A stretch of DNA of 15,322 nt from CAZYPH01 sp964649095 (GCA_964649095.1 CAZYPH010000049.1:1-15322), one strand, 5' to 3'; counted from the first letter of the stretch, positions 1 to 6,590 are shown. Program-made: numbers and translations. The notes: generated by a model not told the origin, from the letters alone.

Positions 1-2
1 TA

Positions 3-761
3 GTCGACGACCTTGTGCTGCTAACAAAAAAGCGAAGCTCTGAAGAGTTAACCAGCATTTTTTTTATTCTTAACCAAGCGTTAGAAGAAGTGAGTCGCAG
101 CACGCTATCAAAAGCCATTCTAGAAATTGCAGTGGTGCAAGCTTGTGATCTAAAATCGCAGGCTCTACTAAGTGCTTTTCAGCCTGCGGTGGTTTCTAGC
201 GGTGTAGTTTCTGCTCCCCAACAAACAACGCCATTAGGCGTTGGGGTACATACTCATCGGGCCGGTGAGGCGGCTCTAGCCTCAGCTGCGGCTGTCTCTG
301 GTAAGGCCATAAGCTCTGTCGCAGCGGTGTCTGCTAGTGGTAATTTATCTGATTTAAAGGCTGAATGGCGTAAGTTTATTGAAAATGTTCGAAAGAGTAA
401 GCCCCTAGTGGCCTCTATTTTAGAAAATTTTGCGTTAGAGAAGCTTACTTTAAGTGCACCCGCTAAAGTTGTCTTGCACCACTCTAAAGATCATAAATTT
501 TATCGAGATCAATTAGAATCAAAAGCCTATCAGGATTTATTGAGTCAGTTATTGAAGAGTCATTTTGGTGTTCAGATTAAAGTTGAATATCAAGAAGTCG
601 TGAAAGTAGAGTCAGTGCAGTCTCAAATCGAGGCAGAATCAAAACAAGCTTTTGAAAAAAAACGGCAAGAACTGATGAATAGTGAGGCCTTTTTAGCAAC
701 CAAAAATCTGTTGGGTGGTCGATTAGACCGTTTTGAGTTAATTCCACCACAAGACAGTTAA
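3..761 (+). CDS. dnaX: DNA polymerase III subunit gamma/tau, C-terminal part (5' end outside window)
   Basis: The reading frame is open from the first full codon at position 3 and ends with TAA at 759-761, so only the C-terminal ~252 residues are present. The first ~50 residues look like the helical oligomerisation domain of the clamp-loader subunit. An Ala/Val/Ser-rich linker (about residues 60-110) follows, then a compact C-terminal domain whose pattern (SILENFALEKLTL near residue 140, then HFGVQIKVEYQ) is typical of tau C-termini. DnaX is the ATPase motor that loads the beta clamp and ties the replisome together; its ATPase domain lies upstream of the window. The identification is strongly supported by the ebfC and recR genes directly downstream, a widely conserved order. 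The GTG at 15 is internal, not a start. Confidence 0.85.
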   Translation, partial: VDDLVLLTKKRSSEELTSIFFILNQALEEVSRSTLSKAILEIAVVQACDLKSQALLSAFQPAVVSSGVVSAPQQTTPLGVGVHTHRAGEAALASAAAVSGKAISSVAAVSASGNLSDLKAEWRKFIENVRKSKPLVASILENFALEKLTLSAPAKVVLHHSKDHKFYRDQLESKAYQDLLSQLLKSHFGVQIKVEYQEVVKVESVQSQIEAESKQAFEKKRQELMNSEAFLATKNLLGGRLDRFELIPPQDS

Positions 762-778
762 TATATAGGAATATTTAT

Positions 779-1120
779 ATGAGCAAAGGTTTTCCCGGCG
801 GCAACATGCCAGGTGGTTTAGGTGGATTAGTTAAACAGGCGCAGCAAATGCAAAGCCGTATGGCAAAGATTCAAGAAGAAGTAGGCGAAAAGACCGTAGA
901 GGCGTCTGTCGGCGGCGGGGCTGTTACGGTAGTTGCGAATGGTAAAAATGAAATTCTGTCGATAAAAATCGCTCCCAACGTCGTTAATCCAGATGATGTT
1001 GAGATGTTGCAAGACTTGGTACTAGAGGCCATGAATCAAGCGATTAAGAAATCGAGCGATATGATGGCTGAGGCTATGAAATCGGTCGCAGGTGGTCTTT
1101 CCATTCCAGGATTGTTTTAG
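779..1120 (+). CDS. ebfC: YbaB/EbfC family nucleoid-associated protein
   Basis: This is a 113-residue protein of the usual family length. A Gly/Pro/Met-rich N-terminus is followed by a helix (LVKQAQQMQSRMAKIQEEV), the conserved central strand segment (VEASVGGGAVTVVANGKNEI) and a C-terminal helix. The family forms tweezer-like dimers that bind DNA and is found next to recR in many bacteria. The start ATG at 779 is preceded by AGGA at 767-770. The gene lies 17 bases after dnaX and ends three bases before recR, so the three are probably cotranscribed. The function is from family knowledge. Confidence 0.93.
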   Translation: MSKGFPGGNMPGGLGGLVKQAQQMQSRMAKIQEEVGEKTVEASVGGGAVTVVANGKNEILSIKIAPNVVNPDDVEMLQDLVLEAMNQAIKKSSDMMAEAMKSVAGGLSIPGLF

Positions 1121-1123
1121 TCT

Positions 1124-1741
1124 ATGACTGCCGGCCCAGTAGACTCTCCAGTAGATCCTATTGAAAAGTTAGTTGTCGCTCTAACGAAACTACCTGGAAT
1201 TGGTGAAAAGTCGGCCATGCGTTTGACCTATCATTTTTTGAAGATCGATCGTGCCGAGGTCGAGCGTCTGACGAGTGCCTTACTTGAAGTAAAATCAAAG
1301 ATTCATTTTTGTAAAAACTGTTTTGATTTTACAGAGCACGACTATTGCCGCCTATGTCAAAACTCAAACCGTTCGAAGCAGTTGCTTTGTGTGGTTGAAA
1401 AACCCAGTGATGTGCTGGCCATTGAAACCTCTGGGCGCTTTCAGGGGCAGTATCATGTTTTACACGGCGTATTATCACCTCTTGATGGCATTGGACCGGA
1501 ACAGTTAAAAATCAAAGAACTAGTACAACGCGTGCATGATCAGCACGTAGGGGAAGTGATATTAGCTTTGAATCCAACCGTAGAGGGTGAAACCACAGCG
1601 CTGTATTTGGCACGTTTATTAAAGCCTTTTGAAATTCGTACCACGCGATTAGCTCATGGAATTCCGGTTGGAGGGGTCTTAGAGTTTGTCGATAAACAAA
1701 CGATAGGCCGCGCTTTAGAGAATCGTATTGGACTTTTGTAA
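1124..1741 (+). CDS. recR: Recombination mediator protein RecR
   Basis: RecR works with RecO (and RecF) to load RecA at single-stranded gaps. The 205-residue sequence has the full architecture. A helix-hairpin-helix is at about residues 20-38 (LPGIGEKSAMRL). A four-cysteine zinc site is at C63, C66, C75 and C78. A Toprim domain starts near residue 87 (VVEKPSDVLAIE, then ALNPTVEGETTALYL), and the C-terminal motif reads LAHGIPVGGVLEFVD. Length is close to the usual ~200. The ATG at 1124 lies three bases after the ebfC stop with no clear Shine-Dalgarno of its own, suggesting translation coupled to ebfC. Confidence 0.96.
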   Translation: MTAGPVDSPVDPIEKLVVALTKLPGIGEKSAMRLTYHFLKIDRAEVERLTSALLEVKSKIHFCKNCFDFTEHDYCRLCQNSNRSKQLLCVVEKPSDVLAIETSGRFQGQYHVLHGVLSPLDGIGPEQLKIKELVQRVHDQHVGEVILALNPTVEGETTALYLARLLKPFEIRTTRLAHGIPVGGVLEFVDKQTIGRALENRIGLL

Positions 1742-2024
1742 AAAGGAAACACGTATTTTACCCGTAAAAAGTGCCAAAATGGCTGAGTTGATTTGAAGTT
1801 AAGCTTAGAGAGGCGCTCTGTGCGGCGTTTGCGTGGTGGTGATTTGACTCCATAGTTTCAAAGTGGATCTAGTCGCCGATGCACGATATCAAAATAGATT
1901 TGCAGGGTTTTCACCAGAAAAACGAAATGTCTTAAATGGCTGAAAACACCACACATTTTTAGTTGTGTCTGCATTTTCGGGTGGTAAAAAAATGCATTTA
2001 ACGCCAACGTAAAGAATAGCAGAT
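1742..2024 (+). other. Intergenic leader between recR and mglA
   Basis: No open frame worth calling was found in these 283 bases. The GTG/ATG-initiated frames I followed (from 1780, 1820 and 1936) stop within about 11 codons. Just after recR is a small inverted repeat, TTTTAC at 1756-1761 and GTAAAA at 1764-1769, whose two-base spacer is too short for an ordinary hairpin loop. Closer to mglA are ACACA/TGTGT arms with an eight-base loop around 1951-1968 and a better inverted repeat at 1970-1996. I could not place a convincing promoter. The stretch probably holds the mglA promoter and a long 5' untranslated region. Confidence 0.4.
1970..1996. repeat. Inverted repeat upstream of mglA
   Basis: TGCATTTT at 1970-1977 is exactly the reverse complement of AAAATGCA at 1989-1996, with an 11-base spacer. 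The right arm also sits in the palindrome AAATGCATTT. It ends 28 bases before the mglA start, has no T tract after it and is A/T-rich, so an operator or a weak leader hairpin is more likely than a terminator. It could also be chance in AT-rich DNA. Confidence 0.4.
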
Positions 2025-2612
2025 ATGGCGTTTATCAATCACAGCACTAAAGAAATTAACTGTAAAATTGTCTACTATGGCTGTGGTTTAGGCGGTAAAA
2101 CCACCAATTTACAGTGTATTTACGATCAAACCAACGAAACCGACAAAGGCAAATTAATCAGCTTATCTGCAGAGAACGAGCGTACTTTGTTCTTCGATTT
2201 TTTGCCGTTAGACGCTGGTGATATCGGCGGATTCAAAACACGTTTCCACTTATATACGATTCCGGGCCAGAGTTTTTACGATGTTTCACGCCAATTTATT
2301 CTCAAAGGGGTAGATGGCATTGTTTTTGTAATAGATTCCCAACGAGAGCGGTTTGATGCCAACCTCGAAAGCTATGAGGGCTTGGAAAGTAATCTTGAAG
2401 CTCAAGGGTATGATCTAAAAAAAATACCTTTGGTCTTGCAGTACAACAAACAAGATTTACCTTCTGCTGTTTCAAAGCTCGAGTTGTCTCAAACGTTTAA
2501 TCGTTTCAGTGTGCCTGAGTTTGAGGCCGTTGCCAGTAGGGGTACTGGCGTGTTTGAAACTCTAACTGAAATTACTAAGTTGGTTTTATTTGATTTAAAA
2601 AAAGGGGCCTAA
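2025..2612 (+). CDS. mglA: MglA-type Ras-like GTPase (cell polarity / motility switch)
   Basis: This small cytoplasmic GTPase belongs to the group that sets polarity of gliding and type IV pilus machinery in Myxococcus and controls prey invasion in Bdellovibrio. It is 195 residues, the same length as the M. xanthus protein. Visible motifs are the P-loop at G19-T26 (GCGLGGKT), the switch region NERTLFFDFLPL (51-62) with R53, the atypical G3 motif TIPGQ (78-82) in which T78 replaces the usual aspartate, and NKQD (141-144) for guanine specificity. Q82 is kept. No MglB (Roadblock/LC7) gene is adjacent. It stands between recR and a dksA-like gene with long untranslated spacers on both sides, so it is probably its own transcription unit. 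Confidence 0.93.
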   Translation: MAFINHSTKEINCKIVYYGCGLGGKTTNLQCIYDQTNETDKGKLISLSAENERTLFFDFLPLDAGDIGGFKTRFHLYTIPGQSFYDVSRQFILKGVDGIVFVIDSQRERFDANLESYEGLESNLEAQGYDLKKIPLVLQYNKQDLPSAVSKLELSQTFNRFSVPEFEAVASRGTGVFETLTEITKLVLFDLKKGA

Positions 2613-2625
2613 GAAGCCCTGTTTT
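2604..2625 (+). terminator. Weak candidate terminator at the mglA stop
   Basis: GGGGC at 2604-2608 can pair with GCCCT at 2616-2620 (four G-C pairs plus one G-U) around a seven-base loop that contains the stop codon. It is followed by GTTTT. The stem is short and the T tract only four bases, so this is tentative. Confidence 0.3.
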
Positions 2626-2680
2626 AAATCGATAAATAATTTAGAGAGTTTTCGCCAAGATTTAACCTGGTCATTGGGTT

Positions 2681-2706
2681 GAGTAGTCGTCGTTGTAGAG
2701 TAGTCG
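2681..2706. repeat. 9-bp direct repeat ahead of the dksA-like gene
   Basis: GAGTAGTCG occurs at 2681-2689 and again at 2698-2706, a 17-base period. The copies lie about 80-100 bases upstream of the start at 2783, in non-coding DNA, a position compatible with a tandem regulator site. No known regulator motif is recognised. Confidence 0.35.
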
Positions 2707-2738
2707 AAGTTGAATCAGTGTTACTGAAAATTGAGGGG

Positions 2739-2759
2739 GCCGTTGGGTTTTTCAGCGGC
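2739..2759 (+). promoter_or_regulatory. Leader hairpin just upstream of the dksA-like gene
   Basis: GCCGTTG at 2739-2745 pairs with CAGCGGC at 2753-2759 (seven pairs including one G-U) around a GGTTTTT loop. It ends 23 bases before the ATG, ahead of a purine-rich ribosome site (AGGGGG, about 2769-2774). There is no T tract after the stem, so it is more likely to be leader structure than a terminator. Any regulatory role is inference. Confidence 0.4.
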
Positions 2760-2782
2760 AGTTTGGATAGGGGGAATCCATT

Positions 2783-3187
2783 ATGAAAACGGAAGTTCTA
2801 GCTAAGTTCAAGGTAATGTTTGAAGAGCAGAAAGCTAACGTTCTTTTTAACGATAAAGTAATGCGCGACGATTTTACCGTGAGTAGTGATGATCGAATGG
2901 ATGACGTTGATCAAGCCTCTGCCGATGCTGATCAAGCCCTGCGCATGCGTTTGCGCAATCGCGAAGTGTTTTTAATTAAAAAAATTGATGAGGCGCTCAA
3001 ACGCATCGAGATGGGTACGTTTGGTGTGTGCACATCGTGCGATTCAGACATTGAATTACGTCGCCTCGAGGCCCGACCTACAGCAACACTGTGCATCTCT
3101 TGCAAAGAAGATGAAGAGCGCCGCGAAGTGTTAACTGCAGATGGCCGCAAACACAAATCTGTAGGCACGGCGTTTCGTATTTATTAA
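2783..3187 (+). CDS. DksA/TraR-type zinc-finger transcription factor
   Basis: This 134-residue protein is of the DksA/TraR family, which enters the RNA polymerase secondary channel and adjusts initiation, often with ppGpp. A helical N-terminal part carries the DxxDxA tip motif at D40, D43 and A45. The second helix (about 48-80) leads into a four-cysteine zinc finger, C83-x2-C86-x17-C104-x2-C107. The C-terminus is a short basic tail. E. coli DksA is about 151 residues, so this is slightly short but complete. The keeping of both Asp and Ala at the tip suggests real DksA-like activity. B. bacteriovorus-like genomes can have several family members, so I do not assign the symbol. The ATG at 2783 has a G-rich ribosome site. 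Two hairpins follow the stop. Confidence 0.9.
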   Translation: MKTEVLAKFKVMFEEQKANVLFNDKVMRDDFTVSSDDRMDDVDQASADADQALRMRLRNREVFLIKKIDEALKRIEMGTFGVCTSCDSDIELRRLEARPTATLCISCKEDEERREVLTADGRKHKSVGTAFRIY

Positions 3188-3190
3188 TAG

Positions 3191-3226
3191 ATCAGCGCCA
3201 CCAGGACGAGACCTCGTCGCGTTGAT
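3191..3226 (+). terminator. 3' hairpin directly after the dksA-like stop
   Basis: An outer stem pairs ATCAGCGC (3191-3198) with GCGTTGAT (3219-3226), eight pairs with one G-U. A bulge of six bases (3199-3204) separates it from an inner stem GACGA (3205-3209)/TCGTC (3214-3218) closed by a four-base loop. It begins three bases after the stop codon. No T tract follows, so this may be an mRNA 3' stabiliser or a Rho-assisted end rather than a simple intrinsic terminator. Confidence 0.45.
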
Positions 3227-3237
3227 AATACCTAAAA

Positions 3238-3294
3238 CAGATGGGCCTTTTTCCGAATGAACGAACTATTATATTTCGGAAAAAGGCTAATCTG
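3238..3294. terminator. Long perfect hairpin between the dksA-like gene and lptF
   Basis: GCCTTTTTCCGAA (3245-3257) and TTCGGAAAAAGGC (3275-3287) are exact reverse complements, a 13-base-pair stem around a 17-base AT-rich loop. After a two-base mismatch the pairing resumes with CAGAT (3238-3242) and ATCTG (3290-3294). The hairpin ends 15 bases before the lptF start. The T run is inside the left arm and none follows the right arm, so it is not a textbook intrinsic terminator, but it probably separates the two genes' transcripts or shields the lptF leader. Confidence 0.6.
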
Positions 3295-3309
3295 CTTTAG
3301 CCTATACGT

Positions 3310-4419
3310 ATGAGCTCCCCATTTCGCATCCACCGCTACATCTTCTTAGAAGTGCTCACCCCATTCTTTGGTGGGTTTATTTTTTTCATGTTTGTTTTTC
3401 TGATGTTTCAGTTCATGCGTCTGGCAGATTATTTCATCAACCACGGCGCCGGACTCATGATTCTTGGTAAAATGACGTTGTATATTGCAACAGCATTTTT
3501 GCCGGTGGTGTTACCTATTAGTTTTTTGATGGCGACCCTTATTGGGTTTGGTCGGTTAAGTAGCGATAGTGAAATTGTCGCGTTAAAGGCTAGCGGTATT
3601 AGTTTACTAAAAATGTATCTTCCGGTGGCTGTGTTGTCGGTTTTGGTGTCGGCTGCCGTGTTGTATTTGACTTATAGTTATATTCCTTGGGGCAATGCGG
3701 AGCTTAAAAAAAATCTAGTTCGGATGGGCAATACGAAAGTTGTATCGAATCTCAAGCAGGGCACATTCACGGAAGGTTTTTTTGATTTGCTGATTTATGC
3801 TGACCGCGTCGATTCGAGTACGAATAGTCTTTCAGGTGTATTTATTTTTGATGAGCGTGACCATAAAAACTCTATGGCAATCTTGTCGCAAACAGGACAA
3901 GTGATTTCACTGAAGTCGCGCACAGATCTGGGCTCAAAGGCCATCTTACGACTAGATCGTGGCTCTATTCATCGACCAAATCTTTTAGAAAAATCGTACG
4001 AAAAAATCGACTTTGATGAATACCGTTTGATGTTGCAGGTAGAGGCACCTGAGGTTGACGATATTAGGCATGCCAAAACAATTCCGTCGGCCGTATTACT
4101 GACGCTGATGAAAGAGTTTGAGGGTAACTACGAGCGCTTTCGAGAGTATGCCATCGAGTACTGGAAACGGATCGCACTAGCATTTGCCCCAATGATTTTT
4201 GGATTATTAGGTGTTGGCCTCGGTGTGGTGCGCATGCGGAGTGTACGATCTAATGCGGTTTTCATCGCGTTTGCGGTTGTGGTGGTTTATTGGGGGCTGC
4301 ATATCTGGAGTGCCAATGCAGCCGAAAAACAATGGATTCAACCTTGGCTTGCCTTACAAATTCCAAACCTCGTGGCGTTGCCTTTTGCCATTGTTAGTTT
4401 TAAACGGTCGTCTTGGTAA
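3310..4419 (+). CDS. lptF: LptF/LptG-family lipopolysaccharide export permease
   Basis: This 369-residue inner-membrane protein is of the YjgP/YjgQ family. LptF and LptG form the membrane part of the LptB2FG ABC transporter that extracts LPS and passes it to the periplasmic bridge. Hydrophobic segments are at about residues 12-36, 55-80 and 99-125, then a periplasmic beta-rich domain (about 130-255), then three more at about 287-308, 315-335 and 345-363. The cytoplasmic stretch SSDSEIVALKASGIS (84-98), which contacts the ATPase, is highly typical. The LKQGTFTEGF...LIYADRVD segment (148-168) favours LptF over LptG. No partner lptG is in the window. The ATG at 3310 lacks a clear Shine-Dalgarno. 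The stop is only 12 bases from the stop of the convergent rodZ-like gene, with no terminator between. Confidence 0.88.
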   Translation: MSSPFRIHRYIFLEVLTPFFGGFIFFMFVFLMFQFMRLADYFINHGAGLMILGKMTLYIATAFLPVVLPISFLMATLIGFGRLSSDSEIVALKASGISLLKMYLPVAVLSVLVSAAVLYLTYSYIPWGNAELKKNLVRMGNTKVVSNLKQGTFTEGFFDLLIYADRVDSSTNSLSGVFIFDERDHKNSMAILSQTGQVISLKSRTDLGSKAILRLDRGSIHRPNLLEKSYEKIDFDEYRLMLQVEAPEVDDIRHAKTIPSAVLLTLMKEFEGNYERFREYAIEYWKRIALAFAPMIFGLLGVGLGVVRMRSVRSNAVFIAFAVVVVYWGLHIWSANAAEKQWIQPWLALQIPNLVALPFAIVSFKRSSW

Positions 4420-4431
4420 GTTCTCTGTAAA

Positions 4432-5550
4432 CTATCTCGGTAAATAAATAATATTGGGATCCCGAAACGGCGCGTCGCGGTATTTATCCGATTCTGATTC
4501 TGGCAAAATAATTAGCCGGTCTTTCGATGAGAGTTTTGAGTACTCCCCTTTTTCATCTGCCCGTTCAATAGAGTCTGGTTTTGGCGTTGAGAAACGAATG
4601 GACTCACGGCCACGAATCCAAATAGTTTTGCCCTGTTTAAACGTGTATTGTAGCACGGGCCTATCATCGACTTGATACTTCACCCATACATCCTCGGCAG
4701 AGCGCAAAATCAATTTCACTTTAGCTTCGTTGGTAGGCACGGGGGGTAGTTTGCCGTCGATTAGTGCCGAACCCTGTCCCGTAACAGGCGCAGGAGGACT
4801 CACGGGCGTAGGTGTAGGCGGCGTGGGGATTACTTTGGGCTCCGCCGGTGTGGTGGCCACTGCGGTCACTGAAACTACTTCTGGTTTTGTAGTTGCGGTG
4901 GGTTCACTCTTTGGTGGTGGAGTGGTCTCCGTTTTTTTCTCTGGTAACGTGCTCGCTGTTACTGTCGGCGTTTCTTGCGATGAAGTTGGGTTTGTCGCTG
5001 GAGTCTCAGGTGTGGATGGTGCAATGTTTTCTACCTGATGGTTTTTATGGCGGTGCTTTTTTAATGGCTGTTTTATAAAAAACACGATGGCGCCTACTAC
5101 AACCATCCCGAACATTAACGTACCTAAAATTGTTTTATGGTTGTCGTTGCCTTTGTCTTTCCACGAAAAAAGGTGTGTGGGTGGTCCCATTTTTTGAAGG
5201 TCTGGTAACCGATTCTCAACATAGGTATCGAATTTTTTTAAAACGTCATCAGCATTAATGCTCAGGGCTTTTGCGTAACTAGCCACAAAACCGCGTAAAA
5301 ACGGCTTAGCAGGCAAGATTTCAAATTGTTCATTTTCTAAGGCATGCAATAACTTAACATTGATCTTTGTCGTCGAAGCAATCTGTTCAATGGTGTAATG
5401 CTTTCGTTCGCGTTGCGAGCGCAAATAGTGCCCTACTCCTGAGAATGGATTTTTGTCGCCACCATTCGCATCGTCCACACTCATGCTGTCGGGCGCTGTA
5501 GATGTATTTTCGTGAGGTACTGATTTTGTCTCTTTTGTACTTTGTGTCAT
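4432..5550 (-). CDS. rodZ: RodZ-like HTH / single-pass membrane protein
   Basis: RodZ proteins link the MreB cytoskeleton to the cell-wall elongation machinery. The 372 residues are arranged as in the family. There is a variable 35-residue head, a cytoplasmic helix-turn-helix domain at about 38-108 (YLRSQRERKHYTIEQIASTT, later LPAKPFLRGFVASYAKAL), and one transmembrane helix at 141-159 followed by a basic stop-transfer patch. A Pro/Thr-rich periplasmic linker spans about 174-262, and a C-terminal beta domain about 276-350 resembles the RodZ DUF4115 region. The start at 5550 has AGGG at a good distance upstream. It lies 52 bases downstream of the TPR lipoprotein on the same strand and is probably cotranscribed. 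Whether it serves MreB here or acts as another envelope HTH protein cannot be told from sequence. Confidence 0.8.
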   Translation of the reverse strand: MTQSTKETKSVPHENTSTAPDSMSVDDANGGDKNPFSGVGHYLRSQRERKHYTIEQIASTTKINVKLLHALENEQFEILPAKPFLRGFVASYAKALSINADDVLKKFDTYVENRLPDLQKMGPPTHLFSWKDKGNDNHKTILGTLMFGMVVVGAIVFFIKQPLKKHRHKNHQVENIAPSTPETPATNPTSSQETPTVTASTLPEKKTETTPPPKSEPTATTKPEVVSVTAVATTPAEPKVIPTPPTPTPVSPPAPVTGQGSALIDGKLPPVPTNEAKVKLILRSAEDVWVKYQVDDRPVLQYTFKQGKTIWIRGRESIRFSTPKPDSIERADEKGEYSKLSSKDRLIILPESESDKYRDAPFRDPNIIYLPR

Positions 5551-5602
5551 CTTGGCCCTTTAGTATTTGTTTCAGCGGATTAGCGAATAGTGTGTCTCAC
5601 GC

Positions 5603-6409
5603 TTACGGAATTACTCTTAATTGTTCTTTTGCTTCTTTTGCCTGAGCGGTTTCAGGAAATTGGTCAATTAATAATGAAAAAGCATTTTTGGCCTTATCGT
5701 ACTGTTTTGCCTTCATATAGGCGATTCCTAATTGCATGTGGCCATCAACATTTGTAGTGCAGGTCGATTTTACAGATTTACGAAAAGAGTCGGCCGCTCG
5801 AGCGGGCTCGTTATCGCGCATGTAGACCGTGCCTAAAAGAAAATGTGTTAAGCAGTACTCTTCATTGGCCTGTAAAGACTGGTATAAAAACATTCGCGCG
5901 CGATCATGATGGCCTTGTTTAAGCTCTAGTTGCGCTAGATTAGTGAGCGCACGATGGCGATTTTTATATTCCAAATTACTTAATGCTTTGTTGTAAAGCT
6001 CGCGGCCTAAAGTAAATTCATTGTTTTCCACAACAAGGTTAGCCAAGTTGATATAGGCATCAGAGTATGTGGGGTCTAATGCAATCGCACGTTCTAATTC
6101 CCGTTTTGCATCTTCTCTTTTTCCGTAAGCGAAATACGCCAAGCCCAAGTGGTTGTGGGCAATGGCATTTCTATCGTCTAGTTGAACGGCTTTTCTTAAA
6201 TCTTCTACAGCCTGCGCATGGTCACCGCGAAGCAGCGCCTCGGTGCCAATGTTAGAATACATTTCTGATTTTTCTTTTGGCGATTTATCTGCACTCTTTT
6301 TTAGTGCACACCCACCGAAAGCCAATAAAGAGAGACTGGTCAGCGTAATTAGAGCCTTAATTCTGGTGGTAACACTGTGATTTAATCGGTTGTGGTGGTG
6401 GTTTGTCAT
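5603..6409 (-). CDS. TPR lipoprotein of the Tgl/PilF/PilW type (pilotin-like)
   Basis: This 268-residue protein has an N-terminal lipoprotein signal: a basic start, the hydrophobic stretch ALITLTSLSLLAFGG and a lipidation cysteine at C34. About six tetratricopeptide repeats follow (roughly 50-83, 84-117, 118-151, 152-185, 186-219 and 224-257). The repeat arrangement, including KNRHRALTNLAQLELKQGHHDRAR (split across 149-172), resembles PilF/Tgl pilotins, which help the PilQ secretin assemble in the outer membrane for type IV pili. The lipobox (F-G-G-C) is slightly off consensus. I chose the ATG at 6409 because AAGGA lies eight bases ahead of it and the signal peptide starts there; the frame extends to 6478 without a signal-like sequence. 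C186 and C217 could pair in the periplasm. Other TPR lipoproteins look similar, so the pilus role is inference. Confidence 0.78.
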   Translation of the reverse strand: MTNHHHNRLNHSVTTRIKALITLTSLSLLAFGGCALKKSADKSPKEKSEMYSNIGTEALLRGDHAQAVEDLRKAVQLDDRNAIAHNHLGLAYFAYGKREDAKRELERAIALDPTYSDAYINLANLVVENNEFTLGRELYNKALSNLEYKNRHRALTNLAQLELKQGHHDRARMFLYQSLQANEEYCLTHFLLGTVYMRDNEPARAADSFRKSVKSTCTTNVDGHMQLGIAYMKAKQYDKAKNAFSLLIDQFPETAQAKEAKEQLRVIP

Positions 6410-6484
6410 TGTAAGCGTCCTTATCACTCTATAACTCTCGCGGTAAGTCTTGCTGTAAGTCACTCTGAAATATCTCAATTACAT

Positions 6485-6506
6485 TTAATGGTAAGGTAAC
6501 CATTAA
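6485..6506. repeat. Perfect inverted repeat upstream of the Tgl-like gene
   Basis: TTAATGGT at 6485-6492 and ACCATTAA at 6499-6506 are exact reverse complements with a six-base spacer. It lies 76-97 bases upstream of the lipoprotein start (6409) and just after the stop of the fragmentary gene that ends at 6527, both on the - strand. It could be an operator for the lipoprotein/rodZ-like unit or a hairpin at the end of the upstream gene; no T tract follows on the - strand. Confidence 0.5.
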
Positions 6507-6526
6507 GTTGGGGCAAGTAATAGCTC

Positions 6527-6580
6527 TTAGTGAACGCGCTCAAACAAGTTTTTGATTTCAGGCATATAGGGTGCATTACA
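6527..6580 (-). CDS. C-terminal end of an unknown gene cut by an assembly gap
   Basis: Reading the - strand from the gap edge at 6580, one frame is open for 17 codons (CNAPYMPEIKNLFERVH) and stops with TAA at 6529-6527. The composition looks like a genuine amphipathic protein tail and the next - strand gene starts 118 bases later, so this is plausibly the end of a CDS. The bases on the other side of the gap (6591-6661) have no frame that is open throughout, so the start must be hidden in the gap or very near it. The family is not recognised and the call is tentative. Confidence 0.35.
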   Translation of the reverse strand, partial: CNAPYMPEIKNLFERVH

Positions 6581-6590
6581 NNNNNNNNNN
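6581..6590. other. Assembly gap (10 N)
   Basis: This is a run of exactly ten N, the same size as two other gaps in the window, so the length is a placeholder. It separates a probable coding tail (6527-6580) from AT-rich, non-coding-looking DNA (6591-6661), so an unknown amount of sequence, up to most of a gene, may be missing. Confidence 0.9.

Noticed and set aside
655..662. Run of eight A in dnaX as a programmed slippage site making gamma
   Set aside because: It lies about 33 codons before the end of the gene. Slippage there would trim only the tail and would not produce a gamma-like product. There is also no supporting hairpin that I can see.
4730..5038. Open + strand frame rich in Gly and Val
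   Set aside because: It is antisense to the Pro/Thr-rich linker of the rodZ-like gene; the low-complexity composition explains the absence of stops.
6410..6478. N-terminal extension of the TPR lipoprotein from an ATG at 6478
   Set aside because: The extension would put 23 charged/polar residues before the signal peptide, and AAGGA is correctly placed for the ATG at 6409.
6475..6576. 33-codon - strand ORF starting with ATG at 6576
   Set aside because: It overlaps the more protein-like frame ending at 6527, has no ribosome site visible before the gap, and its composition is unremarkable.
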